Origin: Solea solea
Taxonomy: Eukaryota; Chordata; Actinopteri; Pleuronectiformes; Soleidae
DNA: 64,000 nucleotides
Assembly: GCF_958295425.1 (NCBI RefSeq)
Contig: NC_081151.1
Coordinates: 16,464,606 to 16,528,605, forward strand
Direction of reading: 5' to 3'
Shown here: in pieces, positions 1 to 13,100 of the stretch
How positions within the stretch are numbered: position 1 is the stretch's first letter
Layout: each line of letters begins with the position of its first letter
The notes under the pieces: generated by a model
The model's input: the letters and a program-made list of their open reading frames with translations, nothing else
The model's database searches: none
What the model was told of the DNA's origin: nothing
Program-made: the position numbers and the translations under genes

Positions 1-45
1 AACTCTTCTTCTTCTTCATGAGGTACATAATAGACAGAATCTCAC

Positions 46-1145
46 TCTGGGTGGAAGTAGGTGTAACACTGGTCACAGACTCTGACTTCCTCTCCTGGAC
101 ATCCGTCTACAGGCATCTTATGCTCAGAACAAGCTTGACACACCAGACGACCACATCTCCGACAATGATGCCTCCTGTTAAACTAAAGTGTAGAGAAAAA
201 AAACACATTATCAGAGAAAGAGTGAACATTAGATGATATTATTTTCCTACTTCCTACTTCTTCTCATCAGTCCCCAAATCCAAGTGTTCTTGTTTCAGTT
301 ATGAAATGATCATTATGTTGGGCTCCATTCTGCACAATTACTAGATTTGATAAACTTCAGTAACAACAAAGTGTTTCCTTAACGTTTTACATAGGGGCCC
401 ATTTTTAAGGATTGAAATCCTACCAAGAGCAAAGTTCTAACAGTTTCTACTACCATTTCTGTAACATGTAATATAGGGCTGTAAAAATCATTAACGCTTT
501 TGATAACCAATTTATCAAATAATCAAATAGTTCCGAGATTTTTTCAGCTGCTTAAATGTGGATATTTTCTAGTTTATTTGCTCCATATAACAAACAAATC
601 ATTAAAACTGAATAATTTGGGTCTGTGGACAAAAAAATACATTTGAAAACATCATCATTTTGAGCATCATTTTATACTTTTACTACTTATCGGTCAATGG
701 AGGAAATAAATCGACAGATTAATAAATGTAATCCATAGTTGCAGTCCTCATCTAATTTGATTTTAATTAGATCAACCAGCCATTTCCAAGAGATATGTTT
801 GATGAATTAATCACAACTTCATTTTATGCACATGTTATTTAATAATTCTTAAATAAAATAGTTCAATTCAGTGACTCTGAACAAAATGCAAGCAAACAAG
901 AGCTTCTTTTTCATTTCTGACAACAGCCCTGAATCTCACGTGGTTTCACCCACTCACCATAGTGAACCTCTCGCGCTGGCAGACCATGCACACATGCTGC
1001 TTGGTGTCGGGGACCCAGTCTTTTTGAGCTGGCGGTTGATCTGGAGGCTGAAACTTGGCAGGTGAGCGGCGCTTTCTCCCTGCTGAGGTTCGATCCCTCT
1101 CTCGGTCTGTGACGTTTGAGGAGGGCGTGTGAGTCGGGGTGCTGC
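46..1145 (-). other. zfyve26: FYVE zinc-finger module of zfyve26, split over two exons
   Basis: The exon at 1145-958 ends with WVPD, then a CMVC cysteine pair and ERFTM. The exon at 182-46 continues FNRRHHCRRCGRLVC, CQAC and RVCDQCY. This gives the complete FYVE signature: a WxxD opening, the R+HHCRxCG basic motif that contacts phosphatidylinositol 3-phosphate, the RVC motif, and eight zinc-ligand cysteines in four pairs. Nothing is missing, so lipid binding is expected. The intron falls just before the basic motif (phase 0). The second exon ends at 46 with donor GTGAGA; a TGA would follow in the unspliced frame, but the human protein continues at this point, so I treat it as intron. Confidence 0.95.
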
Positions 1146-4100
1146 CTGAAAACAATGAGAAATAACAAGAACAAAACAATATTTGAACCAAAAACTCTGA
1201 TTAACAGTATATTGTATATACATATATATATATGAAAAAGAAGAACAGAACTTCATGTGAATCTTTTATGAATTTTAGTTCAGCTTTAAGAGAACATCCA
1301 TCAACTGTGGAAAAACAAACAATTAAGTGTTCACGATCTCAACAAATTAAGTTCACTTGGGTAAGATCATGTGAACTATCAAATTCCCTCGAGGGTCACA
1401 CGGGTATCACATTTTATCAAATGGCTCACTTGCAGAGGGTGATGGAGAATCGATTCGACTGGATGAAAGGGAGCAGTTGTCTTGAACAGGACACTGCATC
1501 AGAGCGTCCTGGAGGCTGATGACAGAGTCTGGAAAATAAGATTTCACATTTTAATAATAAGTACAAGAATAGTTGTTGAGCTTGAGGGCAGGCGTCTTAG
1601 TTCTTTCCATTTAGCAACGTAACCCAGAGGCAATTTCGTTCAGTATAAAACAATTCATAGATATTATTTTACCCCATGAAGACTTAACAGAACGGCCCTA
1701 GCAATAATCTATGTTAGAAATGTGGGGAAAACAGTGGCACATTTATCCATGCATTATGAATGGAATGTTCTCTGGGGGGGGAAAATGTTGAATTGTGAAT
1801 GTCCCAGGTCACCAAGACTATGTCTCCTTGGAGACAGAACGATGGTACTACTTAAACAAATCTATTTATACAAAACAAGTCTATTATACTATTCTAAGAT
1901 GTTGGAAGGAGCCTCAAGGCCCCTCACTGAATATGTGGAGAACTCAATGTTGGCTTTCAGCAATTCTGTCGGTAAATACACCAGACTCCTCTGTTAAATA
2001 TTGAGATTTTAGAAATGTCCTTATGTTGGAGATTAACGCATGTTTTCAGAAGTATGTTTAACTGATCTTGAGTTTGGCATTGTTTGGTTTGACTCCCGTG
2101 TTGGACGTCGCACTCATGACTCTTCCAGTAATGACACTCTGTCAGCAGTCTGTCACATTTTAATAATGGCTCAGCCCGCTTGGAATCTCACCACAGCATG
2201 TACTAAAAAAGTACCAGGTACTATCCCTAATGCAAAAACCCATAGAAAAAAGTTATAGTAGAGTCAAGCCAAGCCACAACTGCATACTGGAAAAAGTGTC
2301 ATAATTCTTTCACAATAGACCTTTAAATACCAACATCCATTACTGTGTCATTTTTAGAACTTGGCACTTTAAACACAGGTTGACCAGTGCTGAAAAGGTA
2401 GGTGATGTGATGCCCATTATATGGTCGCTTCTGTCTGCATGCGTCATTGTCACTGACCAGATCTGGTCCGTTCTCTGGGTGCACAGGAGAAGACCAGGGC
2501 CCTGCAGCCATAGTCTGCCAGAAGCTTATCGATGTCCTCGGCACCAAATCCGGCCTCCTGACCGACCAGGAGGCTGCGCAGGGTTTGCACCGCCATGTCT
2601 GCCCAGTCCACCTTCAGATTCATCAGCAGCTGCTCAAGCATCAGCAGAGGCTCAGACAGCAGGGGGAAATAATCCTGCCTGGCTGCCGAGGGTAGAGTCA
2701 GCAACACCTGAAGAAGGAAAACACCGGGATTAGACTTTTGTTGAGTTGAGTAGAGGACATGTATGAATAAAAGTATATATTATCATTATTATTATTATTA
2801 CTGTAGTAGTAATAGTGATGAAAGGAAGGTTTAAGGGCAAAGTTTTAAGAAAGGAAATGTTTTGGACCCTGAAGGATGATGAAGCAACAACAAATTAAAT
2901 CTAATAAAACCAAACAATCTTTAATTCATATTCACAAACCTTAGAGCCCAGATGAAGAGCGTGGATGTGACGCCGGCGTGCAGGAGACACCTGCCTCTGA
3001 AAATGCAGCGTGAGGTAGTCAGACAGGAAGTGACAGGCGGCCAGTCCGGGGCAGCGGTCCAGAGCGCGCTCGCAAATGTCCAGGCCCACCACAAAATCAG
3101 AGAGGCCCTCCAGTAACTGAAGAAATGATAAAAAAGAAATGATAAGAATCATGTATAGGCAGAGTGTGTTCGCTGTCTACTTTACAGTAGATGATGTGTA
3201 GTATATAGTGGCTTGCATAGAAAGTAACACATCATATTATATGATGTACGAATGTATACTATTTTTGTAGTAAAATGTATAATTATGCATTTTGTGAAAG
3301 TGCTTGTTCAATTCCAGTTTTCATATATTAAATAAAACTTCTGAAAACTAATTTTTACACACTGGCCTTTAACAATCATTCATTTTCAGGACAAAATTTG
3401 TAAAGCAGATGAATTAATTAAAATGTGGATTTGAGAATGTTGGAAACTTTTTAGCTAATGCACTAGTGCACTATTCTTGTTTTTAGATATTTTAATGATG
3501 TTTGGACTTTTAATTAATTCTATCTTTAATTATACCATTATTAGAGGTCAACCAATATGAGTTCAGATTTTCTTTTTTCCCTCCATCTGATAAATTATAA
3601 CTGTTTAATGATAGCAAATAATACAATACATTAAAAAAATTCTTAACTGCACTGCAATCATATACAGTATTGAATTATAATTCAGTATTAAAAATAAAGT
3701 ATATATTAAATATTAAAACAAAACAGCTAATCAAAACACTGATAAATGTTTGGGATTAAAGAAAAATAAAGTTTTGTGGCTTGGCAACATTTATCAAGTT
3801 TCTGGGACCAAAAAGGCATTTGTGATCATTGTTCGATTCATAAATTATAATCGGCCAATGCTGATTATTAAAAAAAGGAAAATATCAGACCAATTAATCA
3901 GTCCAACATTTAAATCTATAATTGCCTTAAGTAACCTTCATAGATATTTGTATTTGTTTGTTTGTAAGCACTTTCTTACTATATTTTAAGTGGCATGTTA
4001 AAAAAAAAAAAAAAAACAGACAGACAACAACACAGACAGAGAATGTTTGCAGACATTTACCTGAAAAGCCTCATCTGTCTGTCCTTTGTCTAGCAGATTC

Positions 4101-7100
4101 AGCAAATGCTCCGTCTTTAGCTGCAGTTTCAGCTGCTCAGATACAGGATACAGCTCCACCCACTGTGCACAAAGAGCAAACTCCTGCAAAAAAATCAAAA
4201 TAAATTTAAAAAAAAAACATTATACAAAAAATATGCATGGTGAATGGGTATTTATTAGGTGTTATTTTCCATTACATGCCACAGGAAATTAATTAATGAA
4301 TGTTCATTCAAATCTGCTGCACCTACTTTTGCCTCCAGCATCATGGAAAACATGGACTCAGAGTTTGTCTTAGACTCAGTTCTCATCTCCTGCCAAGTTG
4401 CCCAGGGCAATGGAGGCTGTAAATTCAACATCTGTCACAGAGAAAGCACAGAAACATATCACGACACAAAGGAGTGTGGGAACATCCCTGGGAGATGTGC
4501 TGCTTACATAAGAGGGTGGGAAATAAATACACTGACAGAATGAAGTCAAGTGAAAAACATTCCCAAGGTGCTAAGTCAATAAAAGCATGATAACAATTAT
4601 TGGTTACTCAAGCTTAAAGTTAAAATGTATAATTATGCATTGAAGTAAAAGCTTAAAACTAGTTTCTTTACCTTTTAGTTTAACCTTAAACATTCTATTA
4701 ATTGTGCTTTCCATGATGACTCTGTGTTGTCTAACTAAAAAATCCTATTTGGCATAAAGTTGTTTTCACTAATTACTATTCTTTATGTTATGGGCAGCTG
4801 TTGCCTAGAGGAGGGAAATGGGCTTGCAGCTTAAAGGTTGCTGGTTCAAATCCTGATTGTCAAATGCAATTACAAATCATCATCAACACTGTACCCAGCG
4901 ATAGATGTCCAGTTCTTTCTTCTTGAGCTCCAGGTCTTTCCTCAGTGAGGTCTCCATGGTTGGGTCATTGAGGCAGAAGTCGAGCAGTTCCAGGCTGGAT
5001 GACAGAGGCCATCGCTCCAGAGCCTGAAGGGCAACGCGACCTCGCAGGTTTGCATCCTGTACGCGGAACAGCTGACCAGAACCTTCAGCCCCATCTGAAC
5101 ACAAACAACCATAAACAGACGTTTGTTACTTTTAAAGCAGAAGCAAACTTTGACAGTATTTTAAATCTTTTTTTTTTTTTTGCTGGATTTTCTTTAAATG
5201 ACTGGTTTAGAGCTCAATGATGGCCATGTTAACTTTATGGGTCAAAACGAATTATCTTTTCCATTGCCAAATATTCTGTTCATTATTTATCTAATAATTT
5301 CAACATTTATTTTCAGTTTTAAAGTGCAAGTGAGAGAAAAGAGATAATTGATTTGGTTATACCAAATTTTACATTATATTAAATGATTTATTCCTGTTAT
5401 AATCGTAACATTCCATTTTAGCGGGGCTATTTGAATAGGTGATTTAGAGCCAAATCAATGGTCATGTTAACTTTATAAGACCTAAATAATTATTATTACC
5501 AAATAATCTGGGGTTCTTTTTTAAAAAAAATAAATAATAATCATTTATTCTAAAGAATGTAAAAAAAATTTTTGATAATGATCACATATATCATTATTTA
5601 TCTAAAGTGTGAAAGAAACTCAATTGAGCATTCCTTACCTTCCAAAGCAGCATAGGCAAGTAGCTGGTCTCTTAGCGCCCCCTCCTGGCTGGAGCCTTGT
5701 CCATACAGCTCCAGCAGGTTGAGTGCTCGGGCCAGGTCTCTGGAGGAAAGTGCCTTCTGGAAGGCCTCAGCAGCCACAGACTGGGCAACTTCGTCCTGTG
5801 GTCCAGACAGCAGGAGAGCGACCAGAGGTTTCCCACAAAGAACTGCCCCAAGTCCAGTAGAGCCTCCCTCACCCTCAGCCAACGGCGTGTCCAGCACTGG
5901 TTCAGCCATGGTGTTAAGGTAGGACCAGAGAATAGGAAAACCTTTCAAGAGGTTATCAGCCTCACGAGAAATCTGCTCGCCGTCCAAGACAACCTCTTTA
6001 CGTCCACTACGAAAATACCCTGACCATCCAGAGGATTGTGTCCGAGCAGTTTCTCCTTTACATGCACTCAGACACACCAGCGTGGCCAGTAAAGGGGAAC
6101 GGGACTTAAGAAATGACAGAGCTGATGGTGTGAGGAGGAAAGAGTTTGGGGAAGAGCAGGATGAATGAGAAGGTGGAGAGGTGGAGAGGGTGGTGGTTGT
6201 AGCAGAGTGATCTTCCACCGATGCCTCCGAATCCGAACTCGCATCAGACTGAGTGCCTGAGACCATTTCTTTGATTCCCAGAGTTGACATGTGCTCCTGA
6301 GCATGATGTTGGAGTAGCGAGGACAAGCTGGCAACACTGAAAACTCCATCATCTCTTTTGGCCTGGTTGGAGTCTATTTCAGAACTTGGACAGGAGAACC
6401 ACAAGGGCAAAGACTCACAGCATCGCTGGACAATCACCTGCTGGACACTCAGTCGCAGACTTTCCTGCTGCAGCAAGGACAACACTCTGCGGAGAAATCA
6501 AGCAGGAGCAAGGTAAGCTACAAATGTACTGTGTGGCAGCTTCTACCTCCTAAATCTCAGAGGGTTGAAGCTAAAACAGAGTGAAATGTCATAAAGTGAC
6601 CAATTGAGGGATTGTTTACATGTAACGCATGGAAGAAGACAAAGATGTTCAGGAGTTAGTGATAGGTGACTGGACTTGCTTTGATAAAAGAGTGTTTACC
6701 TCCAAGAGGCTTCTTCAGTTCTGAACTGAAAAAACTTCTTGCTTTTTCAACTCCTTCAGCTTAGAAGTTGCATTTATCGTTACCAAGCAACCAAAACCTG
6801 GGAGATGCTACGATAATTGAAGTTGCTGAAGTTTTTAACAAAAAAAATAAAAAATTGTGATAAAGATTATTTCATTTATTATGAATAAAATTAAAACAAA
6901 TACATTGGATTGAAAAAACCTTGCTGTGTCCTGGTGTAAACGTATCCTAACTAATTTAGGCTTATTTGAGAGTGAACAAAGACCAGACTGACATCATTTG
7001 TTGGTGTCAATAGAGACACAGAAATTGCTCACTGTATAAGAACAAGTTGAGAGTTACAGACAGGCAATAGCCCTGATGTGTGCGTCTTCATACTACTATG

Positions 7101-10100
7101 GTTAAGCCAGTGTGCGTACCTGTCAGGAGACACCTGTCTGTCAAAGAGCAGGTGGGAAAGAAGCTGAAATGGAGTTTGGAGCAACACAAGCAGGGGATTC
7201 CCAAGCTTCACTTCACTGTTATGATCTAAAAGACAAAAGTAAGGTAGAAAAATCAGAACCAAACTAAATACAAGATGGAAAGAAGCATACTACCAAGTGA
7301 AGTAAAGAGTTATGGAAGCATATTACATTCACATAATAATTAATAAGACAATTTTTCCTAAAAAGAAATTGAATTAAATATATACTAAAAAAAAGGAGCC
7401 TTCATTCCTCCTTGAGTGCTCAGATTAATGTAAGCAAACATGTCCAGCTTGTTTAGTTGAATCCAGTTTTACTTTGTGTTGGAATTCCGTCACTTAGGTG
7501 TAACACTGAAGAGATATTTCTTTTAGATAAATACAATACGCCTCTGTGAAGAGTTGTTCAACATCTTTACTCCATGAGAAGTGAATGTTGTACCTTCTGA
7601 AGCCAGGCTGCGCACAAGCACAGATGCCAGTGTGTTGATGTAGTCGAGGAAACTACGAACATAATCTGGTCTTGCGAGGTCTCCGTCTGGCTCAAAGGGG
7701 CAGAGCTGGTCCAGAGAACGAAGCAGCTGCTTCATGTTGGTGCGCACGGGGTGAGCATCCAGCTCTGACTGCTTCAGGTTGGCCTGCTCGACTAACAGCG
7801 CCAGGAGAGAGCTGCCAATCCTGCCTTCTGTCACATCAGACATCAAACATCCAGACTCAATGACTAGGACAATGACACAACATGCAGAAGTTGGTAAAAG
7901 GCTATTTTCACTTAAATACTTTTACTTTTACACTAAAACTAGGTCAATCATAGGAGTTTAACTTGTTTTGTGTTTCTGTCTGTGCTAACCTGTGCCTTCT
8001 GTAGCAGAACTCAGGACCTGCAGTGTGGTCTCCAAGCGCTGAGCCAGACTGAGCCGAGCAGCGATGCTCTCCTCGGTCAGTGACGGGTGACAACACAGGA
8101 GCACTTCGTGAATACAGCAACCAAATGGGCTGGCAAATACATGATCCTCCATAACAGCTTCTGGGATTTAAGAATGCAACAGAAACAAAAACTATTAAGA
8201 ACTAACTAAAGAGTTCATCTTTTAGATATGACACAGAGGGACGCTGTTGCAAAAATTACACATGGCTCAATATCATACCAATATCCAGTATCATAGCCTT
8301 AAGTATCTACTGATACCAATACTGGACCAATAGAGTCTTTTTACTGTGTTTTCCTTTATTCTTTCTTCCTTTCTCTTAAAAGTAAAATTTCACATAGCTC
8401 ACATGATCACTACAGCTATTCAATATTTCAATAAATTAATCTTTCAAACCAAACATCTGGTAAGGTTTGCATCAAGCAAGTCATTTCTTAATTTTATATG
8501 GTCATACTCGTCATACCTGTTTTAACAGAGCCTTTGTTAGTAGCAAAATGATTCAGGATCTTGCTGATCTGTTGCAATACCATGGGAAAACCACAGATCC
8601 CCTCAGAGGGAGGAACTTTGGGGTCGAGTCGTACTCCTGTGGAGGCAGACAGGGATTAAAGGTTCAGTCGCACATTCATTCATTTATTTATTTTTACAGT
8701 CCATCCGAGAATCTTGTCATTGTACCTCGAGTCTCGAGGCTGTTGTGGAGTCTCCGCTCTGCTGTGTCCAGCAGCTGCCGGGACGTCTTCCAAAGCTGAC
8801 AGTGGCAGCAGGCCAGGTCAAAGGCAGCCATGGCTGCTGGACTGAGCTCCTCCAGCAGATTGAAGAGAGGACCAGAGGGGTCTGAAGAGCAGCAGCTCAG
8901 CCAGTAGCCTTCCTCCAGGGAGGGCATCGGGTGAGCAGAGGTGCTGAGGAGACGGTCTGCTATGTCCGAGATGGAGTAGAAAGCCACACCTGCAGAGAAA
9001 CACACACAGTCAGATCTATAAGTTTGTGTACGTTATTTGGCATTTTTCAAGCACAATCATAGAGAGATTTGGGGATAAAAGGGAATAGAGATTAAAATCA
9101 TGATGATAAATATCAGAAAGACCTGCCCTCACAATGCCAATAAATAAATAATCACATGAAAATAATGTGGAAACGGATAAGAAAAATTATATGGAATATG
9201 GAAAATTAAGTATTAACATTTATTTTAAATTAATACGGAAAATAAAAGTTAAAAGTTGATGTGAAACTTACAGGCGATCAATCAAAAGGATTGAGGTGGA
9301 AAAAGGGTTGATATCTCACTAAGAAACAATCCTATTTTATTGATTGGTGATTTCTTTCCTGTGCACAACCAGCCATCTTACACTGTCACATTATCACATT
9401 TCCAGCTCAGCTATACACATTTAATCAATAATTATATTTCATGTAAAATCAAAAAAAAAATGTGTAACTCTCTCAGATGTAAAGAAAACATCGTTTTCCT
9501 CTGTGTAGATTCTGATTTTCAGACAGAAGCTCAATTTTTCTGGCTTAAGACTCATGTCATGAGTGAGTGTTGAGTAATGGTAAAACTAGATTCAATAACT
9601 ATCACCAAAACGTTTACATTTCTTTTCTGACCGTTGTTTAAAGAAAGTCAGAAAAGCAGGTACTTTAAGGTACAAGAAGACAACACAACTCTGCATGCAA
9701 TGTTAGCAGATTTGAAGCATTGAGAGCACTGAGTAAAAATGTCAATCAGAGAGCCAAACCTGCAGCAGCAGCACTTCCGATGGCCTGCAGCGTTGACCGT
9801 CCACTGCTGCCCAGCCTAACCCTCCCAGTGCCTGAAACAGTGGCTGAGCCCAGGCCTTCTGAGGAAGACGATGACGAAGACATAGACTGACTCTCCATCT
9901 TCTGCTCCACCTGGCCCAACTCCACCAGAACTTCTTTGTAGCGTTCCATAAACACCAGCTCGCCACAGTATGGAGACGTTGCCAGATCAAACACAAGGGA
10001 CACCTGCAGAGCAGCCAGGGAATACACACTCATTTTTACACTTACAATAAGCTGCCAATCTGTTTATCAGTGCTTTTCATAATGGAAATGGTCACTAAGC

Positions 10101-13100
10101 CACAGTGTTTTTAATTATGAGGAAAATTATAATGTCATAATGAGCGGATATTGCATTAGAAGTGGGATAAAGTAAGGATATGTTGTTATTATTGGTAGTA
10201 ATATTGTATCCATGGTAACAACAGAACAACAGTTTAGATATCATAAGCAGGGTTTGTCATTCAGACCTGACGAGCCTCCATGAAGTTTCCTCGGCGGATG
10301 CAGGACATGAGCAGAGACTCTGGGGGGGACAACATGGCGGGGACCAACCAGCTGTGAGGGCCTCCACAAGGACAAACCTCCAGTTCCACACAACCTGTAG
10401 CTGGCCCTCCTCCACCATCTGATAAAAGATAAATTAAACCATAAAAAATAAAACAACTCTTTACTTAACTACTCTACACTTAACTCTTTAAGTGCAGAGT
10501 TTTTCTTTTAACTCTCTTCAGTAGGACAGATATCAAGCTGTATCACAATGGCATTTCTCTTAGTTCTAATATAGAGATTATTGCAGATTTGCCTTATCCT
10601 GATTGTATCGTTATCATGGACAGTGTTTTGTGAGTTATTCTGCGAATCCCAGCCATACTGGACGTAATGAACGGTGTTCACATCTAACCTGAGGCACTCG
10701 TGCTGACGTCATTGCGTTTCTCGATGGAGGTTTGTCTCTCTGTAAGTTGCCTCCCTGCTCTCCTCCTCCTCAGACTTGAGCTCTTTCTGCGTCCCGAAGA
10801 AGTGGAAGCGGCACAGCTGCCGGCAGACATGTAGAGAGGGCTTTCTGGAACTGCAAGTGAATTTAACATCAATAGTTTTGTTTTTTTCTTTGTTACAGTA
10901 TTTTTTTCCATGAATTAGTGTAAATAATAGGGCTGTGAATCTTCACTGGTTTCACAATGGCTGCAACAATTTTCAAATCTGTCAATTATTTTCTTGGTCC
11001 ATAAAATGTTTTAATTTACATGGAACAAAGAAACCAGATAATATTCACATTTAAGACACTGAGAGCTTGTTTTAATTATTTAAAAAAAAAAAAATAAATA
11101 TTGTTAATTGTTGCTGCCCTACAGGATTTCATTATCATTATTATGTCAAATATAACAATTCCATATAGGAATTCCAGGCAGATAAAAAAGAACTTAAATA
11201 TGAATTGAAACATTTATTTAGGAATGAAATTGATTTGTACCAGCCCCAAAAACAAGCCAAATGCTTCTCAAGCTTACCACTTGAGATTTACTTTCTAATG
11301 AAAAGTGTATGAGAATGCATCTTTGATGCATCTTAGGAACAATTATTTTCAACATCATGAACAGTAAAAACATTGTGCGTCTCACCACTTTCACTGCCCT
11401 GGTTGCTGGTGATGATCTGCAGCCTCCACTGAGCCTCTGCGGTGCGTTTGGACAAACCCTGCAGACGAGTTCCAAACGTCTCAGCCGTCACTGAGCAGCC
11501 GAGGTTCTCCACCGCCTCGGCCTCTCGAAGCAGTGCTCTTCCCCCCTCCTGCCCCTCCTGCTGACCCACCACACACATGCCCTCCAGTCCTTCTTTCAGC
11601 AGCTTCAGAAAACCTTCCATGGCTGTGACATCGACCAGAAACCCCCTACAGCTCTGGATGAAGTGTCCGAGGTCCAGGTGGCCATGGTGTGATGCCGTGG
11701 GTGAACCTGCACGCAACTTCTGATTCTCTTTGATGCCATGATCAGTCTCCTCTGTTGTGATTTTGGCTCCTGATTCTACGTTTGTGTTTCTTGTATCAGA
11801 TGAACAGTCTTGACTTATATTTCCTGTGTTTGGAGTGGAGTTTGTGTCTCTTTGACTCTGCTGTGTAAAGTCAGTGGTGGAGAGAAAGAGGAGGGAGAAG
11901 ATGTTCTCCAGGAGCTCCAGGCGGAACATGGCTGGCACGGCCTCCAGGTAGAGCTGACACTCAGACAGGTAGTGCTGGAACTGCAAATGGCAACCTGAGA
12001 AATTATACAACAATCACAGATGAACGTGGTCAGGAATGTTAAAGATGGCAGTACATATTAAAGACTTATTCTAAGGCTACAAAAACAAACAATTTTTATT
12101 AAAATGTTTCCTCTATGTTTGCTTGACATTGTAGTTTGTTTGCATATGCTCTTTGCGGGTTCAAATTTTTACTAAATTCACACAATGTTTAAAAAAAAAA
12201 AAAAAAAAAAAAAATTACTCCATCAAAACCAGAAAGAAAGACTGGCTTCATACCTGCTGCAGAAGCTGTAGTTTGATTTTGGTCTGCTTCTGTTTCAGAG
12301 AGCTGGTGCTGTTGCTGCTGCTGAATGGACTCACAGCTAGTGCAATTTGAGTATTTATGTGCATTTACACAAAGAGCATAGATGGCATATTTCATGGCAC
12401 AGAAACCCTGAAACAGAACTACGTTCCTCTGCACTCCAGGACTGAGAATACTGATGGCCTCAGTGTCTTCTGCAAGAAAAAAAAAACCAGAAAAAACATC
12501 AGGCAAGGTCACATTATAGGAATCCATAAGTGTTAGTTTAGACTCTTAGTTTAAACTAACAACAGTTTAAACAAGTGAACGATGTAAACCTGTTTCTGCT
12601 TTATGTGGCAGTTGCTGGAGCAGATCCAGTATCCTGCGCTCTTCGAACTGGGGCAAAGGAGTCAGTGAGTGCAGAACATAAAGAGCTGAATGATGGTCCA
12701 GAGTGTGAAGCTGCGTCAACAGCGACTCCATGGAAATATCGCTGCAATAACAGAAAACATGTACAAATACACAGATCAGCTGTGACAGTAAAAGCAGTTC
12801 TGTTTGAAAGTTGTGGCTATACACATTCAGTACCGGTATTTAAATACACATGTGTACATATAATATATAAAGTGAACCACAAGCAAAAAACAATTTTCAC
12901 ATTTTATAAAACAACTAACCAATTAATGAAGAAGATTAACTTTGTTGCAGCCCATGGAAACAAAGCTGTAACTGTTTTGTCTTGTAGTGAAACAAGATAT
13001 CAATGCATTTAAATGCTTAGTTTGTCAAACTAACTGGTTGTAACATATTCTATAGAGAAAATGAAGACTGAAATTGAAACTGTGGTGCCTTCCATTTACA

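Noticed and set aside
46..182. zfyve26 ending in the window at the TGA that follows the FYVE finger
   Set aside because: The TGA lies after a good GTGAGA donor, and the family continues for more than 600 residues beyond the finger.
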